A DNA stretch of 64,000 nt, taken from contig CAJWCU010000001.1 of NCBI GenBank assembly GCA_913030825.1, positions 62,001 through 126,000 on the forward strand, written 5' to 3'. This document shows positions 1 through 9,421 of this stretch, one piece after another. The DNA comes from an uncultured Rhodospirillaceae bacterium (GTDB lineage Bacteria > Pseudomonadota > Alphaproteobacteria > Rhodospirillales > Casp-alpha2). Both the position numbers and the translations under genes were made by a program. Positions within the stretch are counted from its first letter, which is position 1. The number at the start of each line of letters is the position of its first letter. Below the pieces are notes generated by a model that made no database searches, was not told the origin of the DNA, and saw only the letters and a list, made by a program, of their open reading frames with translations.

Positions 1-1107
1 CGGTGCGTCCGCGTCGGGCAGACTTTCCACATAGATGGATTGGCTCGGGAACGCGAAGGCCGTGCCGGCGCCCAGGACGATATCGATGATCTTGTAGGCC
101 AGCTTTTCCTTGATCTCCAGCCATTCGCCCCATTTCTTGGTGTTGGTGAAGCAATAGACCAGGATGTTGATCGACGAATCGCCGAAACTGTCGATCCGCA
201 CGAAGGTCGAGACCTCGGTCGCGGGTGCGAATTCGGGCGTTTCCTCGATATAGGCGGCGATTTCGTCCCGGATCTGGCGCAGCTGATCGATCGTGGTGCG
301 GTATTCCACGCCGATCAGCCATTTGATCCGGCGATGGGTCATCGCCGAGAAATTGATGACGGCAGTGTCCGACAATTGGGAATTGGGCACCATCACCGGC
401 GCCTTGTCGAACCGCCGGATCATGGTCGACCGGAAGCCGATGGTTTCCACCGTGCCTTCGACGACGCCGTCGACGTTGATCCAGTCGCCTTTGTGAAAGC
501 GTTTCTCGGCAAGGATCAGCAATCCGGCGATCAGGTTCTTGAACAGATCCTGGGCACCCAGCGCCACGGCCACCCCGATCAGGCCGAAGCCCGCGATGAT
601 CGGCCCGACCTCGATCCCCCAGACCTCGAGCACCGCGGCCGCGCCGATGACGGCGACCAGGACGCGAATCGCGCGGGCCATCCATTCCACCAGTTCCGGC
701 GAGAAAATACTGTCGAGGGCGTGCAACAGAACGCTGAGCGGCTCTATCGTGCGATAGAGCGCCCAGAAGATGGTGAAGGCGATCAGCGAGCGCACCAGGT
801 TGGACGTCACGACGGCCATGGTGCCGTCCAGGTCCATGATCTGGAAGGCGAAGAACAAGCCCATGACGATGGGCACGAAACGGATCGGCGGTTCGGTCGT
901 CTCGAGGATCTGATCGTCCAGCGTCCAGGACGTGCGTTTCGTCAACATCCGAAGCCAGGCCATCAGGAACCGTGTCATCAGGCCGCGCAGCATGAGGAAT
1001 ACGAGGAAAACCCCAAGTGCGGCGGCCAAATGGCCGACATCGACCCCGGCGACCCCGTTGCGCCAGACATCGACGACGAGATTCCAAAATTCTTCAAGGT
1101 CTTTCAT
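1..1107 (-). CDS. MscS-family mechanosensitive channel (3' end outside window)
   Basis: The protein is a small-conductance mechanosensitive channel of the inner membrane, which opens on membrane stretch to relieve osmotic pressure. 369 codons are visible from the ATG at 1107 to the window edge with no stop, so the C-terminus is missing. The N-terminus has hydrophobic helices (LAAALGVFLVFLML near residue 25, then two more). They are followed by the pore-type helix with GLIGVAVALGAQDLF and the start of the beta domain with KGDWINVDGVVEGTVETIGF, which together are the MscS hallmark. The cytoplasmic alpha/beta domain follows (VPNSQLSD, then VEYRTTIDQL). The family is clear; the exact subfamily (YbdG, YnaI or MscS itself) cannot be told. 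The gene is divergent from the next one. Confidence 0.9.
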   Translation of the reverse strand, partial: MKDLEEFWNLVVDVWRNGVAGVDVGHLAAALGVFLVFLMLRGLMTRFLMAWLRMLTKRTSWTLDDQILETTEPPIRFVPIVMGLFFAFQIMDLDGTMAVVTSNLVRSLIAFTIFWALYRTIEPLSVLLHALDSIFSPELVEWMARAIRVLVAVIGAAAVLEVWGIEVGPIIAGFGLIGVAVALGAQDLFKNLIAGLLILAEKRFHKGDWINVDGVVEGTVETIGFRSTMIRRFDKAPVMVPNSQLSDTAVINFSAMTHRRIKWLIGVEYRTTIDQLRQIRDEIAAYIEETPEFAPATEVSTFVRIDSFGDSSINILVYCFTNTKKWGEWLEIKEKLAYKIIDIVLGAGTAFAFPSQSIYVESLPDADAP

Positions 1108-1219
1108 ATCAGTTGTTTATTGTATGTTGGGGCTGCTTGACTAGACTGTTGCCCGGAAAAACGACATCTTTTGGGTGAGTTCAGAAGCAACGAACCGCGT
1201 TGCAGCCGAGGGAAGCTGA

Positions 1220-1996
1220 ATGGGCCTGTCCCGTATTATCGTCTTGTTGGCAGTGCTCACCACTGGGTTGTCGATGCCCGGTTTCGCATGGGCTGCCGCC
1301 TGTCTTACGCCGAAAACGCCGGGCGCGTCGGCGCCCTATAATTCGCCGCCGCGGGCAGGCGTTTTCACTTATCGGATCACCCATAATCCCCATTCGAAAA
1401 CGCCGGACATCACCCATCACCGCTACCGCGTGAAATCGATCACGGGCGACAAGGTCCGCTGGTTCCGCGAACCCGTCCAGGGCAAAGGTCCCATCCAGGA
1501 CGTCACGCTTTATCGTGCCTTCGCGCGAACGGCGGCGGGCGGCGGCTGGTTGTTCAATTTCGACGTCGGTCAGTTCGACAAGCTCTGGCCCCTGCAACAG
1601 GGGAATGAGGTTTCCTATCGGGCCAGCGCGACCAAGGAAGGCAAGCTGCAGTTCAATCTGACGGCCAGTTTCTGCGTCCGCGGCACGAAGACGCTGAAGC
1701 TCCTGGCCGGCGAATTCGAAGGTCACCTGATCGACATCACCATCAAGGTCGAAGACCCGCCCGCCGATCTGGGCTGGGACTTGGCGGAAATCAACGCCTG
1801 GTACGTCACCGATTTCGGGACGGCCCTGTTGATGGAAGACCGCATCACCCGCAAGGGCAAGCTGATCCTGATGCGCCGCCGTGAAGCCATGGAAGTCCCT
1901 GAGATCGGCGCTAACGCGGGTAAACAGAATGACAGCCCGCCGGCCGAACCGGCGCCGCCGAACTTCCAATTTCCCGGCCTCAACAGCCAGAAATAG
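1220..1996 (+). CDS. Exported protein of unknown function
   Basis: I do not recognise this 258-residue protein. Residues 1-27 look like a Sec signal peptide (hydrophobic core IIVLLAVLTTGL, then AWA before AAC), so the product is probably periplasmic. The mature part is rich in beta-strand-like segments and has two cysteines (near 28 and 153) that could pair. The C-terminal 30 residues are Pro/Ala-rich and probably disordered. The start is the ATG at 1220. It stands alone between the divergent MscS-type gene and the convergent recX, whose stop is 12 bases from this gene's stop. Confidence 0.6.
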   Translation: MGLSRIIVLLAVLTTGLSMPGFAWAAACLTPKTPGASAPYNSPPRAGVFTYRITHNPHSKTPDITHHRYRVKSITGDKVRWFREPVQGKGPIQDVTLYRAFARTAAGGGWLFNFDVGQFDKLWPLQQGNEVSYRASATKEGKLQFNLTASFCVRGTKTLKLLAGEFEGHLIDITIKVEDPPADLGWDLAEINAWYVTDFGTALLMEDRITRKGKLILMRRREAMEVPEIGANAGKQNDSPPAEPAPPNFQFPGLNSQK

Positions 1997-2008
1997 ACGT
2001 CACCTAAC

Positions 2009-2638
2009 CTATTCCGCCTCGCTCAGCAGGCGGTCCAGGTCGTCCAGCGTTTCCGCTTCGATCACCCGGCGGGCGGTGTCGTAATCGAAACCGGCGCGGG
2101 CAAGGGCGGCCAAATCCTTGTCACGGCGGTCCTCCCGTACCTCGGGCGGCCGGTAGGGACCCAGGCGTCGGCGGCGCGCCAGGGCGATCGCGGCGGCCAG
2201 ATCGGGGGCCGGGGTGTCCTCGGCCAGGGTTTTGATGGCGGTGTCTATGTCGTCGGCGCCGACGCCTTTCTGCATCAGCTTGAACCGGATGCCCTTGGTC
2301 GGCGTGCCCCGGCGCAGCATGTCGCCGGCCCTGGCCTCGGCATAGGCGGCGTCGTCCAACAGGCCGGACCGCTGATATCGCCGGATCAAATCTTCGACCC
2401 ACTCGGCGCCTTCCTGAACGTCCGTGCCGTGGTGATGGGCCGACCGGTCGACCTTGCGCATCAGCACCCGGCGCAGGTTCTCCGCCGAGGTCGCGAAGCG
2501 CGACAGGTAGTGCAGGGCCGCGTTCTCCAGGTAGCTCTTGGATACCTTCTTTGGCCCGCGGCGGCGGCGTTTCCCGGCGTCGTCGGGGGCCGCGCCGTCC
2601 TTGGCCGTGCGTGAACGGGGTGGACTCTCCATGGCCAT
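2009..2638 (-). CDS. recX: Regulatory protein RecX
   Basis: RecX binds RecA and limits RecA filament growth and recombinase activity in the cytoplasm. The 209-residue product has a basic, disordered N-terminus (residues 1-33). Three-helix RecX repeats follow: YLENAALHYLSRFATSAENL, then a stretch with WVEDLIRRYQRSGLLDDAAY and RAGDMLRRGTPTKGIRFKL, then the last repeat AALARAGFDYDTARRVIEAE. This order and length fit the family. recA is not in the window, so the gene is not coupled to it here. It is divergent from the ABC-2 permease with about 20 bases between starts, so the two promoters must overlap coding sequence. Confidence 0.85.
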   Translation of the reverse strand: MAMESPPRSRTAKDGAAPDDAGKRRRRGPKKVSKSYLENAALHYLSRFATSAENLRRVLMRKVDRSAHHHGTDVQEGAEWVEDLIRRYQRSGLLDDAAYAEARAGDMLRRGTPTKGIRFKLMQKGVGADDIDTAIKTLAEDTPAPDLAAAIALARRRRLGPYRPPEVREDRRDKDLAALARAGFDYDTARRVIEAETLDDLDRLLSEAE

Positions 2639-2658
2639 ATCTTATAAGGACCCGGATC

Positions 2659-3474
2659 ATGACTGACCAGATTTCCCCTGCGCCCGCTTCCGGGCCCCTG
2701 CCCATGGGCCGGGTCAATTGGACCGGGCTGAAGACGCTGTACCTGCGCGAGGTCCGGCGGTTCATCAAGGTCTATACCCAGACCCTGGTGGCGCCCCTGG
2801 TGACGACGCTGCTGTTTCTCGCCGTGTTCGCCTTGGCGCTGGGCGGCGATCACCGCACGGTCGGCGACATTCCCTTCATGACCTTTCTGGCCCCGGGTTT
2901 GGTCATGATGGCGATCACCCAGAATGCCTTCGCGAATACGTCGTCGTCGATCATGATTTCGAAGATCCAGGGAAACATCGTCGACAGCCTGATGGCCCCC
3001 CTGAATGCGCATGAACTGGTCTTCGGCTTCGCCGTTGGCGGCATGACGCGGGGGCTTTGCGTCGCCGGTGTGGTCTGGGCGGCCATGGCCGTGGTCGTCG
3101 GTTTGGGCCTGCACAATCTGTTCTTCGTGCTCTATCACGCGGCCATGGGGGCGCTGATGCTGTCGCTGTTGGGCCTGGCGGGCGGCATCTGGGCCGACAA
3201 GTTCGACCATATCGCGGCGGTGACGAACTTCGTGATCACGCCGCTGTCGTTCCTGTCCGGCACGTTCTACTCGGTTCAGAATTTGCCTCAGGGCGCGCAG
3301 GTGGCGGCCCATTTCAATCCGTTCTTCTACATGATCGACGGCATCCGGTATGGCTTCATTGGGCATGCCGACGGCAACCTATGGGCCGGTGTCGCGGTCA
3401 TGGCGGCGATCAATTTGGGGCTCTGGGGTCTCTGCACCTGGATGTTCAAGACGGGCTATAAGCTGAAGGCCTGA
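2659..3474 (+). CDS. ABC-2 type transporter permease
   Basis: This is an inner-membrane permease subunit of an ABC exporter of the ABC-2/YadH type. The ATG at 2659 has AAGGA 8 bases upstream, which decides the start over in-frame codons further upstream. The 271-residue product has about six hydrophobic segments, an ABC-2 core with FMTFLAPGLVMMAI, and the conserved late motif PLSFLSGTFYSVQNLP followed by HFNPFFYMIDGIRYGF, typical of this subfamily. The ATPase partner normally lies directly upstream, but here the upstream gene is the divergent recX, so the ATPase is encoded elsewhere. The substrate cannot be inferred. Confidence 0.85.
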   Translation: MTDQISPAPASGPLPMGRVNWTGLKTLYLREVRRFIKVYTQTLVAPLVTTLLFLAVFALALGGDHRTVGDIPFMTFLAPGLVMMAITQNAFANTSSSIMISKIQGNIVDSLMAPLNAHELVFGFAVGGMTRGLCVAGVVWAAMAVVVGLGLHNLFFVLYHAAMGALMLSLLGLAGGIWADKFDHIAAVTNFVITPLSFLSGTFYSVQNLPQGAQVAAHFNPFFYMIDGIRYGFIGHADGNLWAGVAVMAAINLGLWGLCTWMFKTGYKLKA

Positions 3475-3480
3475 ATCCGG

Positions 3481-3502
3481 CGGCTCGGGCGTCGCCGAGC
3501 CG
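3481..3502. terminator. GC-rich hairpin after the ABC-2 permease
   Basis: CGGCTCGG (3481-3488) and CCGAGCCG (3495-3502) form an 8-bp stem with a 6-base loop, 7 bases after the permease stop. No T-tract follows on either strand, so it is at best a weak terminator or a 3'-end stabilising hairpin. Confidence 0.3.
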
Positions 3503-3659
3503 TCGCCGAACGGTCACGTTCACGCCGTTGACAAGGGGCCTGTGGATAACGATACTTCGCGGCTTTCCTGGGAAGGAAGACGGTTGAAGCTCCTGGAGAA
3601 CGGGGGCTTTTTTCTGTTCTGCCTTTCCGCATCGAAACGACGAGCCATAGGAGAGCGAA

Positions 3660-4856
3660 ATGATCAGCGCCGTCATGCCGAATTACGCGCGGACCGCTTT
3701 CGCCCTGATCAAGGGTGAAGGTATGTATGTCTGGGCGGACGACGGCCGACGTTTCCTCGACATGGGCGCGGGCATCGCCGTCAATTCGCTGGGTCATTGC
3801 CATCCCAAGATGGTCGCGGCCCTGACCGAACAGGCGCAGACCCTGTGGCATGTCTCGAACCTGTACCGCGTTGCCGGACAGGAAAAGGTGGCGGACCAGC
3901 TGGTCGCCCATTCCTTCGCCGACACCGTGTTCTTCAACAACTCGGGCGCCGAAGCCGTCGAGGCCGCGATCAAGATGGCCAGGCGCTATCACTTCGGCGA
4001 AGGCCATCCGGAAAAATTCCGGATCATCAGCTGCGAAGGGTCGTTCCACGGCCGCTCGCTGACCGATCTTGCCGCGGGTGCCAATGAAAAGCACCGCGAA
4101 GGGTTCGGCCCCATGCCCGAAGGCTTCGATCATGTGCCGTTCGACAACCTGAACGCCATGCGCGCCGCGATCACCGACGAGACGGCGGCGATCCTGGTTG
4201 AGCCGGTCCAGGGCGAGGGCGGCATCCGCACGGCCTCGGCCGGCTTCCTCAAGGGCGTGCGCGAGATCTGTGACGAATTCGGCCTGATCATGATCCTGGA
4301 CGAGGTGCAGACCGGCAACGGCCGCACCGGCAAGCTGTTCGCCCATGAATGGGCCGGTGTCACCCCGGATATCCTGGCCACGGCCAAGGGTCTCGGCGGC
4401 GGCTTTCCTGTCGGCGCCGTGTTGGCGACCGAGGCGGCGGCCAAGGCGATGACGCCGGGCAGCCACGGATCGACCTTCGGCGGCACGCCGCTTGCCATGG
4501 CGGCGGTCGGCGCGATGCTGGACGTCGTTCTGGCGCCGGGTTTCCTGGCCCAGGTCGACAAGATGGCCCGCGTTCTGTGGGACAAGCTGGGCGGCGTGGT
4601 CGCCAAGTATCCGCAAGTCCTTGAAGACGTCCGCGGCCAGGGCCTGATGGTCGGCATGCGCTGCGCCGTCGAAAACGGCCTGCTGGTCGACAAGATGATC
4701 GAACACGGCGTGTTGACCGTACCCGCGGGCGAGAACGTGGTGCGCATGCTGCCGCCGATGATCATCGAAGAAAGCCATATCGACGAAGCGGTGGCGGCGC
4801 TGGACAAAAGCTGCGCCGAAATCGCCGCTGACCTCAAGACGGAGAAAACGGGATGA
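3660..4856 (+). CDS. argD: Acetylornithine transaminase
   Basis: This PLP-dependent class III aminotransferase converts N-acetylglutamate semialdehyde to N-acetylornithine in arginine synthesis, and may also serve lysine synthesis. The 398-residue length is normal for ArgD. The cofactor motif NNSGAEA lies at 93-99, the aspartate in LDEVQTG is D214, and the Schiff-base lysine in [11 protein letters not shown] is K243. The short N-terminus (ending in [14 protein letters not shown]) fits ArgD better than GABA or 4-aminobutyrate transaminases. The stop overlaps the argF start in an ATGA arrangement (4853-4856), so the two are translationally coupled. Confidence 0.93.
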   Translation: MISAVMPNYARTAFALIKGEGMYVWADDGRRFLDMGAGIAVNSLGHCHPKMVAALTEQAQTLWHVSNLYRVAGQEKVADQLVAHSFADTVFFNNSGAEAVEAAIKMARRYHFGEGHPEKFRIISCEGSFHGRSLTDLAAGANEKHREGFGPMPEGFDHVPFDNLNAMRAAITDETAAILVEPVQGEGGIRTASAGFLKGVREICDEFGLIMILDEVQTGNGRTGKLFAHEWAGVTPDILATAKGLGGGFPVGAVLATEAAAKAMTPGSHGSTFGGTPLAMAAVGAMLDVVLAPGFLAQVDKMARVLWDKLGGVVAKYPQVLEDVRGQGLMVGMRCAVENGLLVDKMIEHGVLTVPAGENVVRMLPPMIIEESHIDEAVAALDKSCAEIAADLKTEKTG

Positions 4857-5761
4857 GCGGACCGCGCCATTTCCTGGACCTGCATAAGACAGACGGCGAC
4901 ACCCTGCGCCGTATCCTCGCGCGCGCCGGCGAAATGAAAAAAACCGGCAAGGCATCGCCTTCGCTGGCCGGCAAGACCCTGGTGATGATCTTCGAGAAAC
5001 CGTCGACCCGCACCCGCGTGTCGTTCGAGGTCGCGATCCAGCAATTGGGCGGCCACGGCGTTCTACTGTCCGGGCATGATTCGCAACTTGGCCGAGGTGA
5101 GAGCGTGGCCGACACGGCGCGTGTGCTGTCGCGTTATTGCGACGTCATCATGATCCGCACGGACGATCCGGATAAGCTGCGCGATCTTGCCGAATACGCC
5201 ACCGTGCCGGTGATCAACGGCTTGACCGACGATTCCCATCCTTGTCAGATCATGGCCGACATCATGACCTATGAGGAACACCGGGGTGATATCGCGGGCC
5301 GCACCGTGGCCTGGGCCGGCGACGGCAACAACGTCGCGGCGTCCTGGATTCACGGCGCCGCGCGCTTTGGCTACACCCTGCGCCTGGCCTGTCCCGAGCC
5401 GCTGTCGCCGAAGGCGGACCTGATGGACTGGGCCAAGAGCGAGGGGGTCGATGTGATGCTGACCCGCGACGCCGAGGAAGCCGTGGCCGACGCTGACCTG
5501 GTGGTCACCGACACCTGGGTCTCCATGGGCGATAAGGACGCGGGAACGCGCCACAATCTGCTGACACCCTACCGCGTCGACGAACGCCTGATGGCGAAGG
5601 CGCGGCCGGATGCGTTGTTCATGCATTGCCTGCCCGCCCACCGCGGCGAGGAAGTGACCGAGGCCGTCATCGACGGCCCGCAGTCCGTGATCTGGGATGA
5701 AGCGGAGAATCGCCTGCACGCGCAAAAGGGTATTCTGGCCTGGTGCTTGGGCGACGTCTGA
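4853..5761 (+). CDS. argF: Ornithine carbamoyltransferase
   Basis: The enzyme condenses carbamoyl phosphate with ornithine to give citrulline in arginine synthesis. The 302-residue protein carries the carbamoyl-phosphate motif STRTR at 51-55, HPCQ at 129-132, the ornithine-loop DTWVSMG at 220-226 and the catalytic HCLP at 258-261. All key residues are present. It overlaps argD by 4 bases. The gene that follows, a GNAT acetyltransferase, begins about 40-50 bases downstream, so argD-argF-GNAT-hslO is probably one transcript. Confidence 0.95.
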   Translation: MSGPRHFLDLHKTDGDTLRRILARAGEMKKTGKASPSLAGKTLVMIFEKPSTRTRVSFEVAIQQLGGHGVLLSGHDSQLGRGESVADTARVLSRYCDVIMIRTDDPDKLRDLAEYATVPVINGLTDDSHPCQIMADIMTYEEHRGDIAGRTVAWAGDGNNVAASWIHGAARFGYTLRLACPEPLSPKADLMDWAKSEGVDVMLTRDAEEAVADADLVVTDTWVSMGDKDAGTRHNLLTPYRVDERLMAKARPDALFMHCLPAHRGEEVTEAVIDGPQSVIWDEAENRLHAQKGILAWCLGDV

Positions 5762-5809
5762 TGCGGTGCGCCGGGGCGATCCCGCGCACCTCGAAAGCGA
5801 TTGACGACG

Positions 5810-6637
5810 ATGTTTGACGAAGACGCCATCCGCGACCTGGAACGCCGGGCCGCCGACGGCTGGCCGTCGTTCAGCCAGGGATTACTCGAAGGATGGCGCC
5901 TGCGCTTTTCGGAAGGCGTCTCCCGGCGCGCCAATTCGGTTCTGGCGCTGGAGGAAACCGGCAAGAGTTCGCTTGCCGCGCGGATCGACGCGGCGGAAAA
6001 GTTTTACCGACAGCGCGGTCTGCCCTGCCGGTTCCAGATCTCCGGCGGGGTGCAACCGCGTGGACTGGATGCCGAGTTGGAGAGGCGGGGCTACGAAATC
6101 GAGGCCCGGACCCTGGTCATGACCGCGCCGGCGGCGACCGTGCTGGAGCATATGGGCCGCGCGCCGGCGCCGCGCTTTCCGGTTCGGCTGTTTTCTCATC
6201 CGACGCCGGCCTGGTTCCGCGTCTACGGCGAGGGGCTTCCGGAAGGGCGTGAACGGGGCCATCGATGCAAACTGGCCGAGGGCCTGCCCAGTCCCCGCGC
6301 CTACGCCGTGTTGGACGCCGGGGCGGAACCGGCGGCTTGCGGGGCGGCTGTCCTGTCCGACGATTGGGCATTGATCCTTTGCATGGCGACGCGCAAGGGA
6401 TTTCGCCGTCGCGGCCATGCCGGGCGGGTCCTGGCGGGCCTCGCCCATTGGGCCGGAGAGGCCGGTCGCGACCGCCAGTTGTTCCTTCAGGTCGAAGTGG
6501 ACAATCAACCGGCCATGGCGCTTTATCACTTGGCCGGTTTCCAAGCCGCCCATACCTATTATTATCGGACCCAGAAAACGGGCCCAGTCACCGACAACAA
6601 TTTCACGGAAACCGATCCCGACCCCGACCATGCCTGA
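5810..6637 (+). CDS. GNAT family N-acetyltransferase
   Basis: The protein is an acetyl-CoA-dependent acyltransferase of unknown substrate. The acetyl-CoA-binding motif A is visible as ATRKGFRRRGHAGRVLAGL near residues 190-208, followed by the LQVEVDNQPAMALYHLAGF segment that ends the GNAT fold. The N-terminal half is longer than a single GNAT domain and resembles the degenerate first half of two-domain GNAT proteins. I prefer the ATG at 5810; an in-frame TTG at 5801 is the alternative, and neither has a strong ribosome-binding site. The 3' end overlaps hslO by 8 bases, which indicates coupling. Confidence 0.8.
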   Translation: MFDEDAIRDLERRAADGWPSFSQGLLEGWRLRFSEGVSRRANSVLALEETGKSSLAARIDAAEKFYRQRGLPCRFQISGGVQPRGLDAELERRGYEIEARTLVMTAPAATVLEHMGRAPAPRFPVRLFSHPTPAWFRVYGEGLPEGRERGHRCKLAEGLPSPRAYAVLDAGAEPAACGAAVLSDDWALILCMATRKGFRRRGHAGRVLAGLAHWAGEAGRDRQLFLQVEVDNQPAMALYHLAGFQAAHTYYYRTQKTGPVTDNNFTETDPDPDHA

Positions 6638-7538
6638 TAATTCCCTTTCCCTCGATGATTTGGTGCAGCCGTTCCAGGTGGACACGCTGGGCGTCAACGG
6701 GCGCGTCGTGCGCCTGGGCCCCGTGCTCGAACAACTTGTGGCGCCGCACGATTATCCGGCGCCTGTCGCCGATCTTCTGGCCCAGACCGTGGCGCTGGCG
6801 GCGACATTGGCCAGCGTCCTGAAATTCGACGGCGTCTTCACGCTGCAGGTTCAGGGCGATGGCCCGGTCGGCCTGGTCATGGCCGATATCACCACGGCGG
6901 GTGGCATGCGCTGTTACGCGCGCTACGATGCGGATCGCTTGGCCCAGGCCGATATTTCGGGCGCACACGGCGCGCCGGTTCCGGCCCTGCTGGGATCGGG
7001 TTATCTCGCCTTCACGGTCGATCAGGGGCCGGACACGGATCGCTATCAGGGCATCACCGAATTGACCGGGGCGACGCTGGCCGATTGCGCCCATGCCTAT
7101 TTCCGTCAGTCCGAACAGTTGGAGACGGCGATCCTGGTGGCGTCGAAGGGCGATCCGCTGGGGGCCGGAGCGATCATGGTCCAGCGGTTGCCGGCGGCCA
7201 AGGGCATCGCCGATGACGAGGCGGAAGAGAACTGGCGCCGTGCGGTGATCCTGATGAGCAGCCTGACCGCCGACGAATTGCTCGACCCGGAGGTCGCGAC
7301 GGACCTGCTGCTCTATCGGCTTTATCATCAGGACGGCGTGCGGGTGACCGAGGGCCGCGCGGTTACTCATTCCTGCCGCTGTTCGCGGGACAAGGTCGCG
7401 ACGACCTTGAAATCCTTCCCCAAGACCGAGATCGAGGACATGGCGGAAGACGGCCGCATCACCGTGACCTGCGAATTCTGCCGCACGGATTACGTCTTCG
7501 AGGCCGATCAGATCGACGCCCTTTACGACGGCGACTGA
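6630..7538 (+). CDS. hslO: Redox-regulated chaperone Hsp33
   Basis: Hsp33 is a cytoplasmic holdase switched on by oxidative unfolding. Its zinc centre is visible in the C-terminal 60 residues: CRC (C249, C251) and CEFC (C281, C284), the four zinc-binding and disulfide-forming cysteines. The N-terminal domain has the expected length, and the total is 302 residues. The ATG at 6630 lies inside the end of the upstream acetyltransferase gene. Placing hslO directly after argF-type genes is common in alphaproteobacteria. Confidence 0.93.
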   Translation: MPDNSLSLDDLVQPFQVDTLGVNGRVVRLGPVLEQLVAPHDYPAPVADLLAQTVALAATLASVLKFDGVFTLQVQGDGPVGLVMADITTAGGMRCYARYDADRLAQADISGAHGAPVPALLGSGYLAFTVDQGPDTDRYQGITELTGATLADCAHAYFRQSEQLETAILVASKGDPLGAGAIMVQRLPAAKGIADDEAEENWRRAVILMSSLTADELLDPEVATDLLLYRLYHQDGVRVTEGRAVTHSCRCSRDKVATTLKSFPKTEIEDMAEDGRITVTCEFCRTDYVFEADQIDALYDGD

Positions 7539-7643
7539 CGCGCCGCGTCTGGGCGCCCGGGGCCTTGCCTTGATCCTGTCACAAGCCGACGCCAGTATGT
7601 GCGGCGCCGGGAGACGACAATTTTCAAGAGGAGACGACGACCG

Positions 7644-8240
7644 ATGACGATCAAACGAGTCCTTTCCGCCGCGCTGACAGGGGTGTTCCTGGTTCTGGGC
7701 GCCTGCGCCACGCCGGACCCGAGCGTCACCCTGCCGGAAATCACTTTTCAGCACGCCCAGCAATTGAATTTGGACGTCGACCGGATCGAGATCGTCAACG
7801 CCTATTCGGCGCCGCTCGCCGCGCCCAATGTCGAACACAAGCTGCCGACGCCGCCGGCTCAGGCGCTGACCATTTGGGGGCGTGACCGTCTGCGGGCGGC
7901 GGGACAGGGGACCGGGCGGTTTGCCCGTCTGACCGTCGACCGGGGCAAGATCACGGAAACGCCGCTGCCGCGCACGGAAGGCATCAAGGGGGCGTTCACC
8001 ACGGATCAGGCCGACCGCTACGACCTGGAAATGTCGGCGACGCTGGAAATTTTCGATGCCCGAGGTGTTCGTATGGGCCATGCCGATGCCCGCGCCACCC
8101 GCACGAAAACGACGCCTGAGGACGCCAGCCTCAATGATCTTCGCCGCACCTGGTTCGATCTGATGGAGGCGGCGTTGAAGGATTTCGACAAGGAAATGGA
8201 GAGCAACGTGCGGCGCTTCCTGGGCGGTTGGCTGCGCTGA
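7644..8240 (+). CDS. Putative lipoprotein of unknown function
   Basis: The 198-residue product starts at the ATG at 7644 with an AGAGGAG site just upstream; upstream in-frame codons lack one. Residues 1-20 form a lipoprotein signal ending in the lipobox VLGAC, with C21 as the lipidated residue. The mature protein has a repeated pattern of strands and one long helix near residues 170-195, and no motif that I can name. It may share the hslO transcript (105 bases downstream), but a separate promoter is equally possible. Its role is unknown. Confidence 0.7.
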   Translation: MTIKRVLSAALTGVFLVLGACATPDPSVTLPEITFQHAQQLNLDVDRIEIVNAYSAPLAAPNVEHKLPTPPAQALTIWGRDRLRAAGQGTGRFARLTVDRGKITETPLPRTEGIKGAFTTDQADRYDLEMSATLEIFDARGVRMGHADARATRTKTTPEDASLNDLRRTWFDLMEAALKDFDKEMESNVRRFLGGWLR

Positions 8241-8417
8241 TTCGCGCGATCTTTTCTTCCCGGGCATAGGTTCTTGAACGGGCGCGGCGGCCGCCGTTCT
8301 TGACCGCTGCCCCGTCGGCATCTCACCATGCCGTTTGATTAGACGTCATCCCTTCGTCGGGAACGGGGGTGGCGCTTCCTATTCCGTTTCCGCTCGACCC
8401 GAAAGAGGACGGCTTTC

Positions 8418-9008
8418 TTGCTGACCTTCACCGCCGCCGTCTTCTTCCTGTTCATCACGCCGGGCCCCGGCGTGTTGTCGCTTGCCGGGGTCGGCTCGGG
8501 GTTCGGCTTCGCAGTCGGCCGCCGTTACATGATCGGCCTGTTCCTGGGCACGAATCTGGTGGCGCTGGCCGTGGTTTCGGGCCTGGCGGCGGCGGTATTG
8601 GCGGTACCTCATGTTCGCGACGTGCTGCTGTATGCCTCGGCGGCGTATCTGGGGTATCTCGCGCTGCGGATCGCGCTGGCCGGATCGAAAATCGCCTTCA
8701 TGGAACGCCGAAACGCCCCCGGCATTACCGGCGGCATCATGCTGCAGACCATCAATCCCAAGGCCTATGCCGTGAACACGACGTTCTTTTCCGGCTTCGG
8801 GTTCTGGCCGGAAAGTCTGGCGATCGAACTGGCCATCAAGTTCGCGATCATGAACGCGCTTTGGGTTTGCGTGCATTTTCTCTGGCTCTGGGCCGGGGTG
8901 ACTTTGCACCGCCTGGACCTGCCGGACCGGGTGCAGTTCGCGATCAATGTCGCCATGGCCGTCAGCATGTTGATCGTCGTCGTCCTGGCGGTCATCGCCC
9001 AGCAGTAA
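8418..9008 (+). CDS. LysE/RhtB family translocator
   Basis: This is an inner-membrane exporter of the LysE superfamily, which expels amino acids or related metabolites. The 196-residue protein has about six hydrophobic segments. The family signature TPGPGVLSLAG near residues 14-24 is present, and LQTINPKAYAV near 108-118 matches the conserved N-P-K segment. The proposed start is TTG at 8418 with AGAGGA about 9 bases upstream; no better ATG or GTG precedes the first helix. The substrate is not predictable. It is followed by a 150-base gap with two strong dyads. Confidence 0.82.
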   Translation: MLTFTAAVFFLFITPGPGVLSLAGVGSGFGFAVGRRYMIGLFLGTNLVALAVVSGLAAAVLAVPHVRDVLLYASAAYLGYLALRIALAGSKIAFMERRNAPGITGGIMLQTINPKAYAVNTTFFSGFGFWPESLAIELAIKFAIMNALWVCVHFLWLWAGVTLHRLDLPDRVQFAINVAMAVSMLIVVVLAVIAQQ

Positions 9009-9021
9009 TCATCATTTCCAG

Positions 9022-9041
9022 GCATAAGCGGGCGCTTATGC
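9022..9041. repeat. Perfect inverted repeat upstream of the PepSY operon
   Basis: GCATAAGC (9022-9029) and GCTTATGC (9034-9041) form a perfect 8-bp dyad with a 4-base centre, about 115 bases before the PepSY start. No T-run follows, so an operator is more likely than a terminator. A second dyad, GGCGCGG (9104-9110) with CCGCGCC (9121-9127), lies closer to the gene and could fold in the 5' leader. Confidence 0.45.
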
Positions 9042-9157
9042 GCCTAGGAATAAGCATGGGCCCCCTCGCATGGCACGGGGTTCGATGCCATTTTTGCGGA
9101 GACGGCGCGGCCTTACGCCGCCGCGCCATGATCCGACATGAACAAAAGGAGCTTCCC

Positions 9158-9421
9158 ATGATCCGCACTCTCACTTTCTCGGCTGTCGTGCTCGCCGGCC
9201 TCACGGGGGCTGCGCTGGCCATGGACCTGACGCCGGGGACGCGCCTGGGAACCGATGCGCCCAAGATCACCGCCGCCCTGGCCGAGCGCGGATACACTGT
9301 GCGGGAATACGAACACGACGACGGCTATATCGAGGTCAAGGTCCTGAAGGACGGCCGCCGTTGGGAGGTCAAGGTCGACCCCAAGACCGGTGAGATCATC
9401 CGGGTCGAGGCCGAGGACTGA
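9158..9421 (+). CDS. PepSY-domain periplasmic protein
   Basis: The 87-residue protein has a signal peptide (residues 1-21, ending AALA) and one PepSY-like domain, recognised by the pattern KITAALAERGYTVREYE, then YIEVKVLKDGRRWEVKVDPK and GEIIRVE. PepSY domains are small periplasmic modules often paired with membrane cytochromes or sensors. The ATG at 9158 has AAGGAG 7 bases upstream. Its stop overlaps the start of the cytochrome b561 gene by one base, so the two are co-translated and probably work together at the periplasmic face. Confidence 0.85.
   Translation: MIRTLTFSAVVLAGLTGAALAMDLTPGTRLGTDAPKITAALAERGYTVREYEHDDGYIEVKVLKDGRRWEVKVDPKTGEIIRVEAED

Noticed and set aside
40-1140. Long open frame on the plus strand over the MscS-type gene
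   Set aside because: It is antisense to a protein with clear MscS motifs, and its translation is rich in His, Asp and Arg with no family pattern. GC-rich DNA produces such shadows.
2461-3366. 301-codon minus-strand frame over recX and the ABC-2 permease
   Set aside because: It is antisense to the permease helices and overlaps recX in another frame; the composition is that of a shadow.
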